Part shown: piece by piece, positions 24,101-32,634 of the stretch
Layout: every line of letters starts with the position of its first letter
Numbering within the stretch: position 1 is the stretch's first letter
Assembly: GCA_023265105.1 (NCBI GenBank)
Contig: JAHFUJ010000009.1
Span: 1 to 39,267, forward strand
From: Acidobacteriota bacterium
GTDB taxonomy: Bacteria; Acidobacteriota; Vicinamibacteria; Vicinamibacterales; CAVVIG01
Reading direction: 5' to 3'
Length of the DNA: 39,267 nucleotides
Notes under the pieces: model-generated
Told to the model about the DNA's origin: nothing
Database searches by the model: none
The model's input: the letters and a program-made list of their open reading frames with translations, nothing else
Translations under genes and position numbers: made by a program

Positions 24101-24951
24101 ATTTCCTGGTGCAGTGGGGCGTAAACCCCTGGGGCGAGGACACGATCATCCACGCGCAGTGGAGTCTGGTCTACGTGGCATTGGCGTTTGGCGTCTGCTT
24201 CATGCTGGGGCATACGCTCTTCGTGAAGTTCTGGCCAAAGCCGGCGGGACCGAGCAGCGCGCCGCTGAACGAAGCGGCAGCGGCCAACGTGCCTGCGCGC
24301 GTGCCGCGGCACTCGCTTGCGGCACGGATGTTCCACTGGATCATGGCGGCGTCGATGCTGACGCTGCTCGGCACGGCCATGGTGCCGATCCTCGGGCTCG
24401 AGTTCAACTGGGTGGAGATCCACTGGATCGCCGGCCTCGTCCTCACGGTTTCGATCATTTACCACATCATCCACGCGAGCTTCTGGCTGGACTTCTGGTC
24501 GATCTGGCTGAACAAGGAAGATGCGAGCGAGGCGATCACGCGGTTGAAGCGGGCCATGGGCCGGAGCGCGCCGGCGCCGCGCAAGGCCGCGAAATATCCC
24601 TGGGACAACAAGATGTATCACACGGCCATCGTGCTGTCGGCGCTCGCCGTTGTGCCGACAGGGCTGTTCATGATGAAGCGCGTGGAGACGGTCCTCTTCG
24701 CACGTAATCCGTATCTGTTCAGCGACGGCACGTGGGGCGTGATGTACGTCCTCCACGGGCTGGCGGGCATCGGGCTGGTGGGCTTGATCATCGCGCACAT
24801 CTATTTCGCGATCCGGCCGGAGAAGCTCTGGATTACCAAGGGCATGGTGTTCGGCGACATCAGCCGCCAGGAGTTTCTCGAGCACCACGATCCGGAGCGC
24901 TGGATCATCGGTACCAACGCCCACGGCGCTCCTGAACAACAGCGCCTGTGA
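24097..24951 (+). CDS. Membrane cytochrome b561-type subunit (formate dehydrogenase gamma-like)
   Basis: A 284-aa membrane protein with about five helices: LVYVALAFGVCFMLGHTLF near the N-terminus, then FHWIMAASMLTLLGTAM, VEIHWIAGLVLTVSIIYHIIH, YHTAIVLSALAVVPTGLFM, and YVLHGLAGIGLVGLIIAHIYF. Histidines at FHW, IHWI, YHIIH, LHG and AHIYF are placed as haem-b ligands, as in FdhI/HupC-type cytochromes. Such subunits pass electrons between a periplasmic enzyme and the quinone pool. The ATGA overlap with the FAD-subunit gene ties it firmly to this hydroxylase. PaoABC itself has no such subunit, so this complex would be quinone-linked instead of soluble; that is inference. Confidence 0.88.
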   Translation: MNFLVQWGVNPWGEDTIIHAQWSLVYVALAFGVCFMLGHTLFVKFWPKPAGPSSAPLNEAAAANVPARVPRHSLAARMFHWIMAASMLTLLGTAMVPILGLEFNWVEIHWIAGLVLTVSIIYHIIHASFWLDFWSIWLNKEDASEAITRLKRAMGRSAPAPRKAAKYPWDNKMYHTAIVLSALAVVPTGLFMMKRVETVLFARNPYLFSDGTWGVMYVLHGLAGIGLVGLIIAHIYFAIRPEKLWITKGMVFGDISRQEFLEHHDPERWIIGTNAHGAPEQQRL

Positions 24952-24957
24952 CCCATC

Positions 24958-25377
24958 ATGCGCGACCGACTCAAAGATCGCTGCGAGAAGATTGAGGAGT
25001 GCTACGAGTTCATGCTCGCCTATGCCGCGCAGGGTCTTCGGACCGAGCCGGGCGGCGGCAGCGGCTCGCAGCTTCGGACGCTGTTGACGAAGTGCGATGA
25101 GGCGCTCACCGGTCTCGGGGACGTGTTCACGGAGATCGTGCGGAGCGAACAGCTCCGGCCCACGGAGAAGTACGATGCGTTCATCGCCATGCTGAACCGG
25201 GACGCCAGCGACGCCCGCGCCGCGGTCGGCCTGGTGCTGGCGCAGCCCTCAATCAGCTCGCAGCTGATCGACAATCTCAACGCGTCGATTCACCTCCGGG
25301 CGCTACTCACCGATCTGTTTCTCATCGACGAGATCGTCCGGCCGGAAACCGTTGGCAGCACGGCGGCGTTACCCTGA
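24958..25377 (+). CDS. Unknown 139-aa protein inside the Mo-hydroxylase operon
   Basis: A 139-aa, mostly helical, soluble protein, 6 bp after the cytochrome gene and 24 bp before the molybdenum-subunit gene. It begins MRDRLKDRCEKIEECYEF, has no signal or membrane helix, and holds three cysteines (C9, C15, C42). I do not recognise the family. Its position between the cytochrome and catalytic subunit genes suggests a dedicated assembly or chaperone factor, comparable in role to PaoD/XdhC but unrelated in sequence. That is inference from context only. Confidence 0.72.
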   Translation: MRDRLKDRCEKIEECYEFMLAYAAQGLRTEPGGGSGSQLRTLLTKCDEALTGLGDVFTEIVRSEQLRPTEKYDAFIAMLNRDASDARAAVGLVLAQPSISSQLIDNLNASIHLRALLTDLFLIDEIVRPETVGSTAALP

Positions 25378-25401
25378 GAACTTCCTGTACGAGGTGTGAG
25401 C

Positions 25402-27888
25402 ATGGCTGACAAGAAACTCGTCGGACAAAACTACACGACCCCCGATCTCAGGGCGAAAGTGACTGGCCGCTCGAAATATGCGGAGGACTTCCGCGCCGAG
25501 GGGATGCTGTTTGCGAGGCTGCTCCTCAGCCCGTTCCCGCACGCGCGCATCCAGAGCATCGATACGAGAGCGGCGCTCGCCATGCCGGGCGTGAGAGCGA
25601 TTCTGACGGCCGACGATGTGCCCGGACCCAAGGATCAGGTCAGCGACGCGGGCGTTGTCATCAGAGCCAACCCCAGGAGCGAGAAGGCGCTGACCAACGA
25701 GCCGCTCTATCAGGGCGAACCCGTTCTTGCCGTGGCGGCCGTCGACGAGCTGACGGCGGTTGAAGCGATCGAAAAGATCAAGATTCGTTGGGAGCGGCTG
25801 CCGTTCAGTGTGGATCCGGTCGCCTCGCTCCTGCCGGGTGCGATGAATGCCCGTGTGGAGGGGAACGTCTGGGTGCGGCCCACGCCCGTGCAAGGGCAGC
25901 CAGCTCCCCTGCCCGAAGTGATCGACTTGAAATGGACTGAGGCGGAAGTCGAGGAGTACAAGGCGGGTCGTCTGCCCATGGGCAAGGACACCGATCCGAG
26001 CTGGTCGTACGGCGACATCGAGGCCGGCTTCAAGAAAGCGTCGCTCATCCTCGACGAGACCTTCGTCACGCCGAACACCAGCCATCAGTGCCTCGAGAGC
26101 CGCACGTCGATGGCGTACTGGCAGAACGGCAAGCTGTTCATCCACTTGTCGACGCAGAGCACCGTGCAGACCGTCATGTCGGTCGTGCGCTGGCTGAGCA
26201 TCGAGCCGGAGAACGTCGTACTCATCAGCGAGTACTGCGGCGGCGGTTATGGGAGCAAGGGGACGGGGACGGTCTCGGATGTCATCCCGGCGCTCCTGGC
26301 CAAGAAGACGGGCACGCCGGTGCAGATGCGCATCAGCCGCGAGGAAGAGCACTCCATTGGCGGCGGGCGTCCCGCCGTGCACGGCCGGATGAAGGTCGGG
26401 TTTACCAAGGAAGGCCGCATCACTGCGGTCGACATGTTCACCGTGGTCGAAGGCGGGCCATACGGCCCGGGGAACGACGGGAACACGGCCAGCCGCTTCG
26501 CGTCGCTGCTGTTTCAACCCGAGGCCATGCGCTGGCGCGGTGTGACGGCGATTACCAACACGCCGCCTCGACGAGCGCAGAGCCAGCCTGGCGGTATGCA
26601 AGGCATCGTGCTGATGGAACCGGTGGTCGCCAAGGCGGCACGCCGGCTCGGGATCGACCAGGTCGAAATCCGGAAGATCAATGCGCCTGCCGGCAAAGCC
26701 AGGTTCGGCGCCGCGGACGCGCGGGGCAACCGGACCTATACGACCAGTTGCTTCGTCAAGGAGGCGCTTGATAAGGGAGCGCAGATCTTCAAGTGGGATG
26801 AACGCAAAGCCCGGAACGGACAGCGCGAGGGCTCGAAGGTGCGTGGCAGCGGCGTGGCGATTAGCGCCTATAACGCCGGCTCAGTCGGCTTCGACGGCCT
26901 CTTCGTCATCAAGCCGGACGGCCGGATGTACATCCAGACCGGCATCGGCAACCTTGGCACCGAATCGTTTTCTGATTGTCAGCGGGTTGCCGCCGAGATG
27001 ATGGGGATGCCCTGGGAGAAATGTGAGCTCACCTGGGGCGACACATCCAGGAACCTGCCGTGGAGCTGCGTGTCGGGTGGCAGCCAGACGACACACGCGA
27101 TGACGCGCGCCGCGCACGCCACGGCGACCGATGCCATCAAGAAGCTGCAGCAGATCGCCGCCAAGGATCTCGGCGGCCGGCCCGAGGACTATGTCGTGGC
27201 CAACGAGCGGGTCGCGCGCCGAGGTGGAGGTGCCGGCATGACGCTCGCCCATGCTGCGCAGCGGGCGATCGAGCTCGGAGGGATGTACGACGGTCACGAA
27301 GTGCCCAAAGAGATCAACGCCTTCACCAAGCGATCTGCCGCGGCGCTTGCCGGGCAGGGCCTGATGGGCGTGGCAAAGGACGCGTACCCGCGCGACGGCG
27401 CTTCAGTGTCCTTCGTTGCCGCGTTTGCTGAGGTCGAGGCGGACGTCGAGACAGGCGTGTACCGCATTCTCGACTATCTCTGCGTCGCCGACGTCGGGAC
27501 CGTCATCCATCCAGCGTCGCTGGGTGGCCAGGTGCTCGGCCGCTCGATCCTGGGCATTGGACACGCCATCGGCCAGCGGTGGGTGTACGACCAGCAATAT
27601 GGCGTGGCGCTTGCGCGGAGGTTCTATCAGAACAAACCGCCCTCGATTCTCGACGTGCCGGCGCACATGGATTGGGCGGCTGTCGAGCTTCCGGATCCGG
27701 AGACGCCGGTTGGCGCACGCGGCATCGGCGAGCCTCCGGTTGCAGCCGGCTGCTGCGCCGTCCTGAACGCGATTTCCGCCGCGGTGGGTGACGAGGTGTT
27801 CGTGCGCGCGCCCGTGACGCTCGACCACATCGTGACCGCGCTCGAAATGGGCAGACCCACGCAGGCCCGATTGACGGCGAACGTCTGA
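25402..27888 (+). CDS. Mo-hydroxylase molybdopterin-binding catalytic subunit
   Basis: An 828-aa catalytic subunit of the xanthine dehydrogenase/aldehyde oxidase family, with a GAGGTG site before the ATG at 25402. It has the N-terminal hammerhead domain (GRSKYAEDF, LLLSPFPHARI), molybdopterin contacts in YCGGGYGSKG, and the conserved catalytic Glu in VGARGIGEPPVAAG near the C-terminus. Family members hydroxylate aldehydes, purines, aromatic CoA thioesters or CO. It lacks the CO-dehydrogenase active-site loop (AYRCSFR), so CO is unlikely. It has no signal of its own; export would depend on the small subunit. Substrate unknown; aldehyde or aromatic substrates are the simplest guess from the PaoB-like FAD subunit. 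Confidence 0.92.
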   Translation: MADKKLVGQNYTTPDLRAKVTGRSKYAEDFRAEGMLFARLLLSPFPHARIQSIDTRAALAMPGVRAILTADDVPGPKDQVSDAGVVIRANPRSEKALTNEPLYQGEPVLAVAAVDELTAVEAIEKIKIRWERLPFSVDPVASLLPGAMNARVEGNVWVRPTPVQGQPAPLPEVIDLKWTEAEVEEYKAGRLPMGKDTDPSWSYGDIEAGFKKASLILDETFVTPNTSHQCLESRTSMAYWQNGKLFIHLSTQSTVQTVMSVVRWLSIEPENVVLISEYCGGGYGSKGTGTVSDVIPALLAKKTGTPVQMRISREEEHSIGGGRPAVHGRMKVGFTKEGRITAVDMFTVVEGGPYGPGNDGNTASRFASLLFQPEAMRWRGVTAITNTPPRRAQSQPGGMQGIVLMEPVVAKAARRLGIDQVEIRKINAPAGKARFGAADARGNRTYTTSCFVKEALDKGAQIFKWDERKARNGQREGSKVRGSGVAISAYNAGSVGFDGLFVIKPDGRMYIQTGIGNLGTESFSDCQRVAAEMMGMPWEKCELTWGDTSRNLPWSCVSGGSQTTHAMTRAAHATATDAIKKLQQIAAKDLGGRPEDYVVANERVARRGGGAGMTLAHAAQRAIELGGMYDGHEVPKEINAFTKRSAAALAGQGLMGVAKDAYPRDGASVSFVAAFAEVEADVETGVYRILDYLCVADVGTVIHPASLGGQVLGRSILGIGHAIGQRWVYDQQYGVALARRFYQNKPPSILDVPAHMDWAAVELPDPETPVGARGIGEPPVAAGCCAVLNAISAAVGDEVFVRAPVTLDHIVTALEMGRPTQARLTANV
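27765..27812 (+). repeat. 48-bp repeat, copy A (in the Mo-subunit 3' end)
   Basis: This stretch encodes NAISAAVGDEVFVRAP near the end of the catalytic subunit. A copy with 2 mismatches lies in the same orientation at 29654-29701. Confidence 0.85.
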
Positions 27889-27923
27889 GCGCTGACCAAC
27901 TGCGTTGCCTTGCTGGCCACATC

Positions 27924-27981
27924 CCGCATGTGCGGAAGTTGGCGCCTCAGGCCCTGGGGCGCCGTCGCTTCAGCGAAGGCG
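27924..27981 (+). repeat. Dispersed intergenic repeat, copy 1 (short form)
   Basis: It contains CCGCATGTGCGG (palindrome-like) at 27924-27935, AAGTTGG, then CAGGCCCTGGGGCGCCGTCG, CTTCAGCGAAGGCG. Compared with copy 3 (34671-34830) it lacks about 38 internal bases and the right half. It covers the last four codons of the PIN-domain gene. Confidence 0.75.
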
Positions 27982-28440
27982 TTGGGATGGGTACGGCATG
28001 ACGAAGTCGAACGCGAAGACCTTCGCGATCCTGGACAAGTCAGTTGCATTGCGTGAGACGAGGGTCGCGCCAATGTCTCGGCACGACCGCGCAATGAGAA
28101 TATCGAACACGAAGCTGCGACGTACGTCGCGGAGCACGAGGCCCTCATCGTCCACGAGCGTGGCGAGCGTCGTTCCCAACGCCTCCCAGGCGGCAGGCGA
28201 CGGATTCACCAGTCGCCCACGACGCACGTAGGGCGACAGGATCTCTCGCTCTAAGGTGCGACGGTTCTTTGCGCTTCCGGCTCCTGCTCGGAGTTCGGCC
28301 GCGACGACCGTGCTGAGATACAGCCTCGGCGCCGTCCTTGCACAGAACTCCGCAAATGCAGCCGCCTCGTCATCCCTGCGGGACGCGTCGACGAAACAGT
28401 TCGTATCCAGTACGAACTTGCCGGATCCGGCGGCGGGCAT
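27970..28440 (-). CDS. PIN-domain ribonuclease toxin, VapC-like
   Basis: A 156-aa PIN-domain protein. Landmarks: D12 in FVLDTNCFVDAS, E49 in STVVAAEL, and FVFDILIARSCRD followed by LVSRNATDLSRI at the C-terminal acidic site. Its start is 3 bp after the antitoxin stop. The very end (QRLR and the stop codon) is encoded by dispersed repeat copy 1, so the original C-terminus was probably altered by the repeat. It forms a toxin-antitoxin pair with the gene before it. Confidence 0.87.
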   Translation of the reverse strand: MPAAGSGKFVLDTNCFVDASRRDDEAAAFAEFCARTAPRLYLSTVVAAELRAGAGSAKNRRTLEREILSPYVRRGRLVNPSPAAWEALGTTLATLVDDEGLVLRDVRRSFVFDILIARSCRDIGATLVSRNATDLSRIAKVFAFDFVMPYPSQRLR

Positions 28441-28443
28441 TCG

Positions 28444-28656
28444 TCAGTCGATGCGCGACAGGGTGAGACCGTGCAATGCGCGCGCGCCCCGCGCAAGCTC
28501 TTTCCTGAAGCCGACCAGATCCAGGGCCATTTCCACAGCCTCTCGCTCGCTCGATGCCCCGAGTGCTGCTTTTGCCTCGTCGAGGAGCTGCGGATCGAGC
28601 CAAAACGCCTTGCGGACCTTTCCGGCCCGTGTCGCCCGCGCACCCGAGATCGCCAC
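28444..28656 (-). CDS. VapB-like antitoxin
   Basis: A 70-aa protein whose middle, KVRKAFWLDPQLLDEAKAAL, followed by ASSEREAVEMALDLVGFRKEL, fits a VapB-type ribbon-helix-helix antitoxin. The start is uncertain: GTG at 28656 gives VAISGARATRAGK; an in-frame ATG at 28749 gives a longer, Ser/Arg-rich N-terminus that looks non-genuine. It is coupled to the PIN-domain toxin gene 3 bp downstream. Confidence 0.7.
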   Translation of the reverse strand: MAISGARATRAGKVRKAFWLDPQLLDEAKAALGASSEREAVEMALDLVGFRKELARGARALHGLTLSRID

Positions 28657-28997
28657 GCGCGGTCGAGATGATCGGGTCCGGCTCGACGAGCGACGGCGGC
28701 GGGTCGATGCTGGCACAGATCCTCCAGTTCGTACGCCAGAGCATACCATGTCGTACGCACGAATGTGCGGAGCTACGGGCCAGACCTTTTCGAGATGCCC
28801 GTTGATCGGATCGAGCAATCCCGATGGGAAGTACCAAGAATCAGGCTGCGTAATCCTTAGAAGGTGGCTCCTCGGGCTTGGGGCACCGTAGCTTCAGCGA
28901 AGGCGCCTGGATTCGCGCCAAGCGCGGCGAGAGCCGCGCGACGCCTGAGGATAGCGTGGTGAGGCAAGACCAGTCGCTGTCGCAGCCGATCGCAACG
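28657..28997. other. Spacer between antitoxin and cyclophilin genes
   Basis: This 341-bp region holds the presumed antitoxin promoter, which I could not pinpoint, and dispersed repeat copy 2 (28860-28971). I see no further gene. Confidence 0.5.
28860..28971 (+). repeat. Dispersed intergenic repeat, copy 2
   Basis: About 112 bp: GAAGGTGGCTCCTC, TGGGGCACCGTAGCTTCAGC, AAGGCGCCTGGATTCG, CAAGCGCGGCGAGAGCCG, GACGCCTGA and AAGACC. It matches copy 3 closely in the same order, with scattered substitutions that break the perfect hairpin of copy 3. Confidence 0.8.
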
Positions 28998-29636
28998 TCA
29001 ATTGGAAATCACTGCCGCCGTTTTGACGTAGTCCAGATTGGGAAACTCGCGCGTCAGATACGCGTTGCCTTGCTCGTCGATGAGCCCCTGCTCGGGACGC
29101 TCCTCATAGCCTGAATACAAGGTATCAACGACGTCCATACCGGTGACGACTTCCGCAAACGGAGCGAATCCCAACCGGTCGTAGGCGGTATTGTCCCTCA
29201 GGTTGATGAACAATTGCGTCGTTCGCGTGTTCGGGCCCCGGCTCGCAAAGGAAACAGACCCGCGTGTGTTTCCATGCTTCACCGGATCGTCTTCAATCTC
29301 GGTATTCCTCCACGCGTCCTGAACGGCCGGATCGCCGTGCATCCCGAATTGCGCCAGCTGGCGGGCGATCACGCGGAAGAACCTGACATCATCGAAGAAT
29401 CCGCTTTTCACCAGGTTGTAAAAGCGATCCGCGCCGATCGGCGCCCACTCGCGGTGCACGTCAACCACGAAGCGCCCCTTGCTCGTGTCGAACGCCGCTT
29501 CGAACCTCGGTGGCGCGTGCTCTGTGAGCGCCGCCGGGTTGTGCAGGCCGTCAGAGTTCTGGGCGCCAATGGGACGGCAGGCTGCGGCGACGACGAACAA
29601 TACGCCAGCAGTCGCATGGATGACGATACGTTTCAA
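28998..29636 (-). CDS. Exported cyclophilin-type peptidyl-prolyl isomerase
   Basis: A 212-aa exported cyclophilin that speeds cis-trans isomerisation of proline bonds during protein folding, here in the periplasm. TTG at 29636 is preferred, because GGAAGG lies 9 bp upstream and a signal follows (RIVIHATAGVLFVVAAAC); the VAAAC could be a weak lipobox. The cyclophilin core is clear: GADRFYNLVKSGFFDDVRFF, then QFGMHGDP, GSVSFASRGPNTRTTQLFIN and FAPFAEVVTGMDVVD. A GTG at 29645 is an alternative start. The gene stands alone between repeat copy 2 and the 48-bp repeat copy B. Confidence 0.88.
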   Translation of the reverse strand: MKRIVIHATAGVLFVVAAACRPIGAQNSDGLHNPAALTEHAPPRFEAAFDTSKGRFVVDVHREWAPIGADRFYNLVKSGFFDDVRFFRVIARQLAQFGMHGDPAVQDAWRNTEIEDDPVKHGNTRGSVSFASRGPNTRTTQLFINLRDNTAYDRLGFAPFAEVVTGMDVVDTLYSGYEERPEQGLIDEQGNAYLTREFPNLDYVKTAAVISN

Positions 29637-29653
29637 TTGGTACACCCTTCCTC

Positions 29654-29701
29654 GAACGCGATTTCGGCCGCGGCGGGTGACGAGGTGTTCGTGCGCGCGC
29701 C
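29654..29701 (+). repeat. 48-bp repeat, copy B (Mo-subunit 3'-end remnant)
   Basis: It would encode NAISAAAGDEVFVRAP on the plus strand, the same reading as the end of the Mo-hydroxylase catalytic subunit, with 2 mismatches in 48 bp to 27765-27812. It lies in the 77-bp gap between the cyclophilin and ThDP-enzyme genes, with no other part of a hydroxylase gene around it. Confidence 0.85.
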
Positions 29702-29713
29702 TGACATCGGCAG

Positions 29714-31366
29714 TCACGACAATCTGCGATCCGGCGTGATCTGATCGCGATCCACGCTCAGCTCCAGCAGCGCGGGCCGTCCGGCGTGCAGCGCCCGATC
29801 GAACGCGCCGGCGAACGCGTCGGTCGATTCGACCCGCTCGGCACAGGCGCCCAGCGAGTGCGCCAGCGCGACAAAGTCCGGCGACGCGAGATCGGTCGCC
29901 GACACGCGGCCGGGGAATCGCCGCTCCTGGTGCATCCGGATCGTCCCGTACATCCCGTTGTTGACGACGAGCACGATGATGGCGGCGCCATTCTGCGAGG
30001 CGGTCGCGAGCTCCTGGGGATACATCAGGAAATCACCGTCGCCGGCAAAACAGACCACGGTTCGATCGGGATGGCGCAGCTTTGCTGCGACCGACGCCGG
30101 CAGGCCGTATCCCATCGACCCGCTGGTCGGCGCCAGCTCCGTGTGAGGCTGCTTGTACGTGAAGAATCGATGGACCCAGATGGTGAAGTTGCCCGCGCCG
30201 TTGGCGATCATCGCGTCCGGCGGTAAGAGCCCGGACAGGTACGAGACGACGGCGGCGAGATCCACGCCCTCGGACGGGGCTTTCGCGGGGCGAGCCGCGA
30301 ACTGTTCGTACTCACGCCGCGCCTCTTCTGTCGTCGAGCGCCACGGCGGATCGCTGACGGGCTTCAACTTCGCGAGCTCGATGGCACACAGCGACGGAGA
30401 GGCATTGATTGCGAGGTCAGGCTGATACACGCGGCCAAGCTCATGTGGATCCGGATGGATGTGTACGAGGCGCTGCGGGATGCGCGGCGGTTTCAGCACC
30501 GTATACCCGAACGTGGTCACGTCGCCAAGACGCGAACCGAGCGCGATCACCAGATCAGCGCCGCGGACGCGATTCTGGAGAAACGGCGGCAGGCCGAGGC
30601 TGAGATGCCCCGCGTAGCATGGATGCCGATTGTCGATGAGATCCTGGCGCCTGAAGGACGCGAGCACGGGCACAGCGTTCGCCTGCGCGAATGCCGCCAG
30701 TGCGGCGCATCCTTCGTCGGACCATCTCGAGCCTCCAAGAATGAGCAGCGGTCGCTTCGCGCGTTCGAGCTCGGTGCCGACCGCCTCGACATCGCGCGGC
30801 TTCGGTGAGGCCTGCACCGGGCAGTAGCGCAGCGTATCGGCGGCCGGCGTCGTCTCCACAAGGACGTCCTCAGGCAACGCAAGGACGACAGGACCAGGAC
30901 GCCCGGAGGTGGCGATCTGAAAGGCGCGCAGCACGAACTCCGGGATCCGATCAGCCGTGTCGATTTCGGCCGTCCACTTGGCGAGCGGCGCGAACATCTG
31001 GCTGAACTCGACCTCCTGGAAGGCTTCCCGTCCGCGTGCCTCGCGCGCGACCTGGCCGACGAACAGGATCATCGGCGTCGAGTCCTGGAATGCCGTGTGG
31101 ACGCCGACGCTTGCATGCGTGGCCCCTGGCCCACGCGTTACGAAACAGATGCCGGGCCGGCCGGTGAGCTTGCCGTCGGCTTCCGCCATGTTGGCCGCGG
31201 CGCCCTCGTGCTTGGCGACCACGACGGCAATCTCCGGGTAGTCGTACAGCGCATCGAGCACGTCGAGATAGCTTTCGCCGGGGACGCAGAACAGTCGATC
31301 GACGCCGTGGACGCGCAGGGCGTCGACCAGAATGCGCCCGCCACTGCGGGCCGCGGTGTCAGGCAT
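29714..31366 (-). CDS. Thiamine-diphosphate-dependent enzyme (acetolactate synthase/benzoylformate decarboxylase-like)
   Basis: A 550-aa cytoplasmic ThDP enzyme with the three usual domains. The catalytic Glu is E54 in AKHEGAAANMAEADG. The ThDP/Mg2+ motif near the C-terminus runs from GDGDFLMYPQELATAS to VVNN. The middle domain reads LLILGGSRWSDEGC. Family members decarboxylate 2-oxo acids or condense pyruvate. No clear FAD-binding residues or small regulatory subunit gene are seen, so branched-chain synthesis is less likely than decarboxylation. The start overlaps the end of the symporter gene by 8 bp. With the aldehyde dehydrogenase and symporter genes it forms a plausible route: uptake of an acid, decarboxylation and aldehyde oxidation (inference). 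Confidence 0.85.
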   Translation of the reverse strand: MPDTAARSGGRILVDALRVHGVDRLFCVPGESYLDVLDALYDYPEIAVVVAKHEGAAANMAEADGKLTGRPGICFVTRGPGATHASVGVHTAFQDSTPMILFVGQVAREARGREAFQEVEFSQMFAPLAKWTAEIDTADRIPEFVLRAFQIATSGRPGPVVLALPEDVLVETTPAADTLRYCPVQASPKPRDVEAVGTELERAKRPLLILGGSRWSDEGCAALAAFAQANAVPVLASFRRQDLIDNRHPCYAGHLSLGLPPFLQNRVRGADLVIALGSRLGDVTTFGYTVLKPPRIPQRLVHIHPDPHELGRVYQPDLAINASPSLCAIELAKLKPVSDPPWRSTTEEARREYEQFAARPAKAPSEGVDLAAVVSYLSGLLPPDAMIANGAGNFTIWVHRFFTYKQPHTELAPTSGSMGYGLPASVAAKLRHPDRTVVCFAGDGDFLMYPQELATASQNGAAIIVLVVNNGMYGTIRMHQERRFPGRVSATDLASPDFVALAHSLGACAERVESTDAFAGAFDRALHAGRPALLELSVDRDQITPDRRLS

Positions 31367-32615
31367 TGGCGGCGAGTTCCTGTCCGAGCTCCTGTGGCAG
31401 CTCCTGTCCGCGCGTCTCGGGCAGCATGGCCGCGGCGGCGAGCACGATGGCGTACGAGGACATCGCGCAGAGCCCGATCGCGCGCGCGAGTCCCATGTCC
31501 GCGGCCATCACGCCGACCAGCGCCGGCACGAACGAGCCCACCGCACGACCGGAGTTGTACGAAAAGCCTTGTCCTGTCGCGCGTACCCGCGTTGGGAACA
31601 GCTCCGCGAACGTCGCTCCCATGCCCGCGATGATGCCGGACTGGAAGAACCCAAGCGGGAATCCGAGCACCAGCAGCGCGTTGCCGCCCAGCGGGACGAG
31701 CGTGTAGACGGCGACGACGACCGCGGCACAGAGCGCGGTGATCACGAACGTCTTGCGGCGTCCCAGCCAGTCGCAGAGATGGGCGCTGCAGACGTAGCCG
31801 AGAAACGAGCCGGTGATGTTGACCGCCAGATAGCTCCCCGTGCCCAGGACCGACAGGTTCCGCACCGTCCTGAGGAAGGTCGGGAGCCACGTGAGGATCG
31901 TGTAGTTGCCGCCGAGCGCGCCGGCTGCAAGTAGTGACGCCGCGATCGTCCGCTGACGCAACGGCGATTGAAAGATCTCCAGCGACGTGACGCGCCGGGC
32001 GGGTGTCGCCTTGGCGCGTTGGTACACGTCCGGCTCTTCGACGTTGCGGCACATCCACAGGACGACAATTGCCGGAGCAGGGCCCAGCAGAAACAGCAGC
32101 CGCCAGGCCAGTTCGGGACTCGTCACGCTGAACAGGACGGCGTAGAGCAGGACCGCTGCGCCGTAGCCGACCGACCAGCCGCTCTGCACCGTCCCCACGA
32201 CGCGGCCGCGAATCCGCTTGTCGATCACCTCGCCGATCAGGACGGCGCCCGCGGCCCACTCGCCGCCGAACCCGAGCCCCTGCAGGCTTCGCGTGACGAG
32301 CAGCTGTTCGAACGACTGGGTCAGGCCGGACAGCACCGTGAACGTCGTGAACCAGAGAATCGTCAGCCTGAGCACGCGCACACGCCCGATCCGATCGGCC
32401 AGGATGCCGGCGATCCACCCGCCGGCCGACGAGAACAGCAGGGCCGACGTTCCCAGGATGCCCGCCTCGCTCTGCGACAGCGCCCACAGTCCGACGAGTG
32501 TCGGCAGCGCCACCGCGTAGAACTGCACGTCCATCGCATCGAGAACCCATCCCGAGAAGCAGGCCCAGAAGGTACGACGCTCGCGGACAGTGAGGTTGGT
32601 GAGCCAGATAGACAC
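31359..32615 (-). CDS. Major facilitator superfamily acid/H+ symporter (AAHS-like)
   Basis: A 418-aa twelve-helix transporter. GWVLDAMDVQFYAVALPTL (22-40) carries the first-helix Asp pair typical of aromatic acid/H+ symporters, and ADRIGRVRVL is the loop 2-3 signature. The second half has CDWLGRRKTFVI, and the C-terminus ends in the repetitive GQELPQELGQEL. Such carriers import aromatic or other organic acids across the inner membrane with protons. The gene lies between the aldehyde dehydrogenase and ThDP-enzyme genes in one minus-strand run. Substrate unknown. Confidence 0.88.
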   Translation of the reverse strand: MSIWLTNLTVRERRTFWACFSGWVLDAMDVQFYAVALPTLVGLWALSQSEAGILGTSALLFSSAGGWIAGILADRIGRVRVLRLTILWFTTFTVLSGLTQSFEQLLVTRSLQGLGFGGEWAAGAVLIGEVIDKRIRGRVVGTVQSGWSVGYGAAVLLYAVLFSVTSPELAWRLLFLLGPAPAIVVLWMCRNVEEPDVYQRAKATPARRVTSLEIFQSPLRQRTIAASLLAAGALGGNYTILTWLPTFLRTVRNLSVLGTGSYLAVNITGSFLGYVCSAHLCDWLGRRKTFVITALCAAVVVAVYTLVPLGGNALLVLGFPLGFFQSGIIAGMGATFAELFPTRVRATGQGFSYNSGRAVGSFVPALVGVMAADMGLARAIGLCAMSSYAIVLAAAAMLPETRGQELPQELGQELAANA

Positions 32616-32634
32616 GGTGGCCTCCGATCTTTGC

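Noticed and set aside
25402-27888. Carbon monoxide dehydrogenase as the function of the Mo-hydroxylase
   Set aside because: The AYRCSFR active-site loop of true CoxL is absent and the FAD subunit matches the PaoB/4-Cys type.
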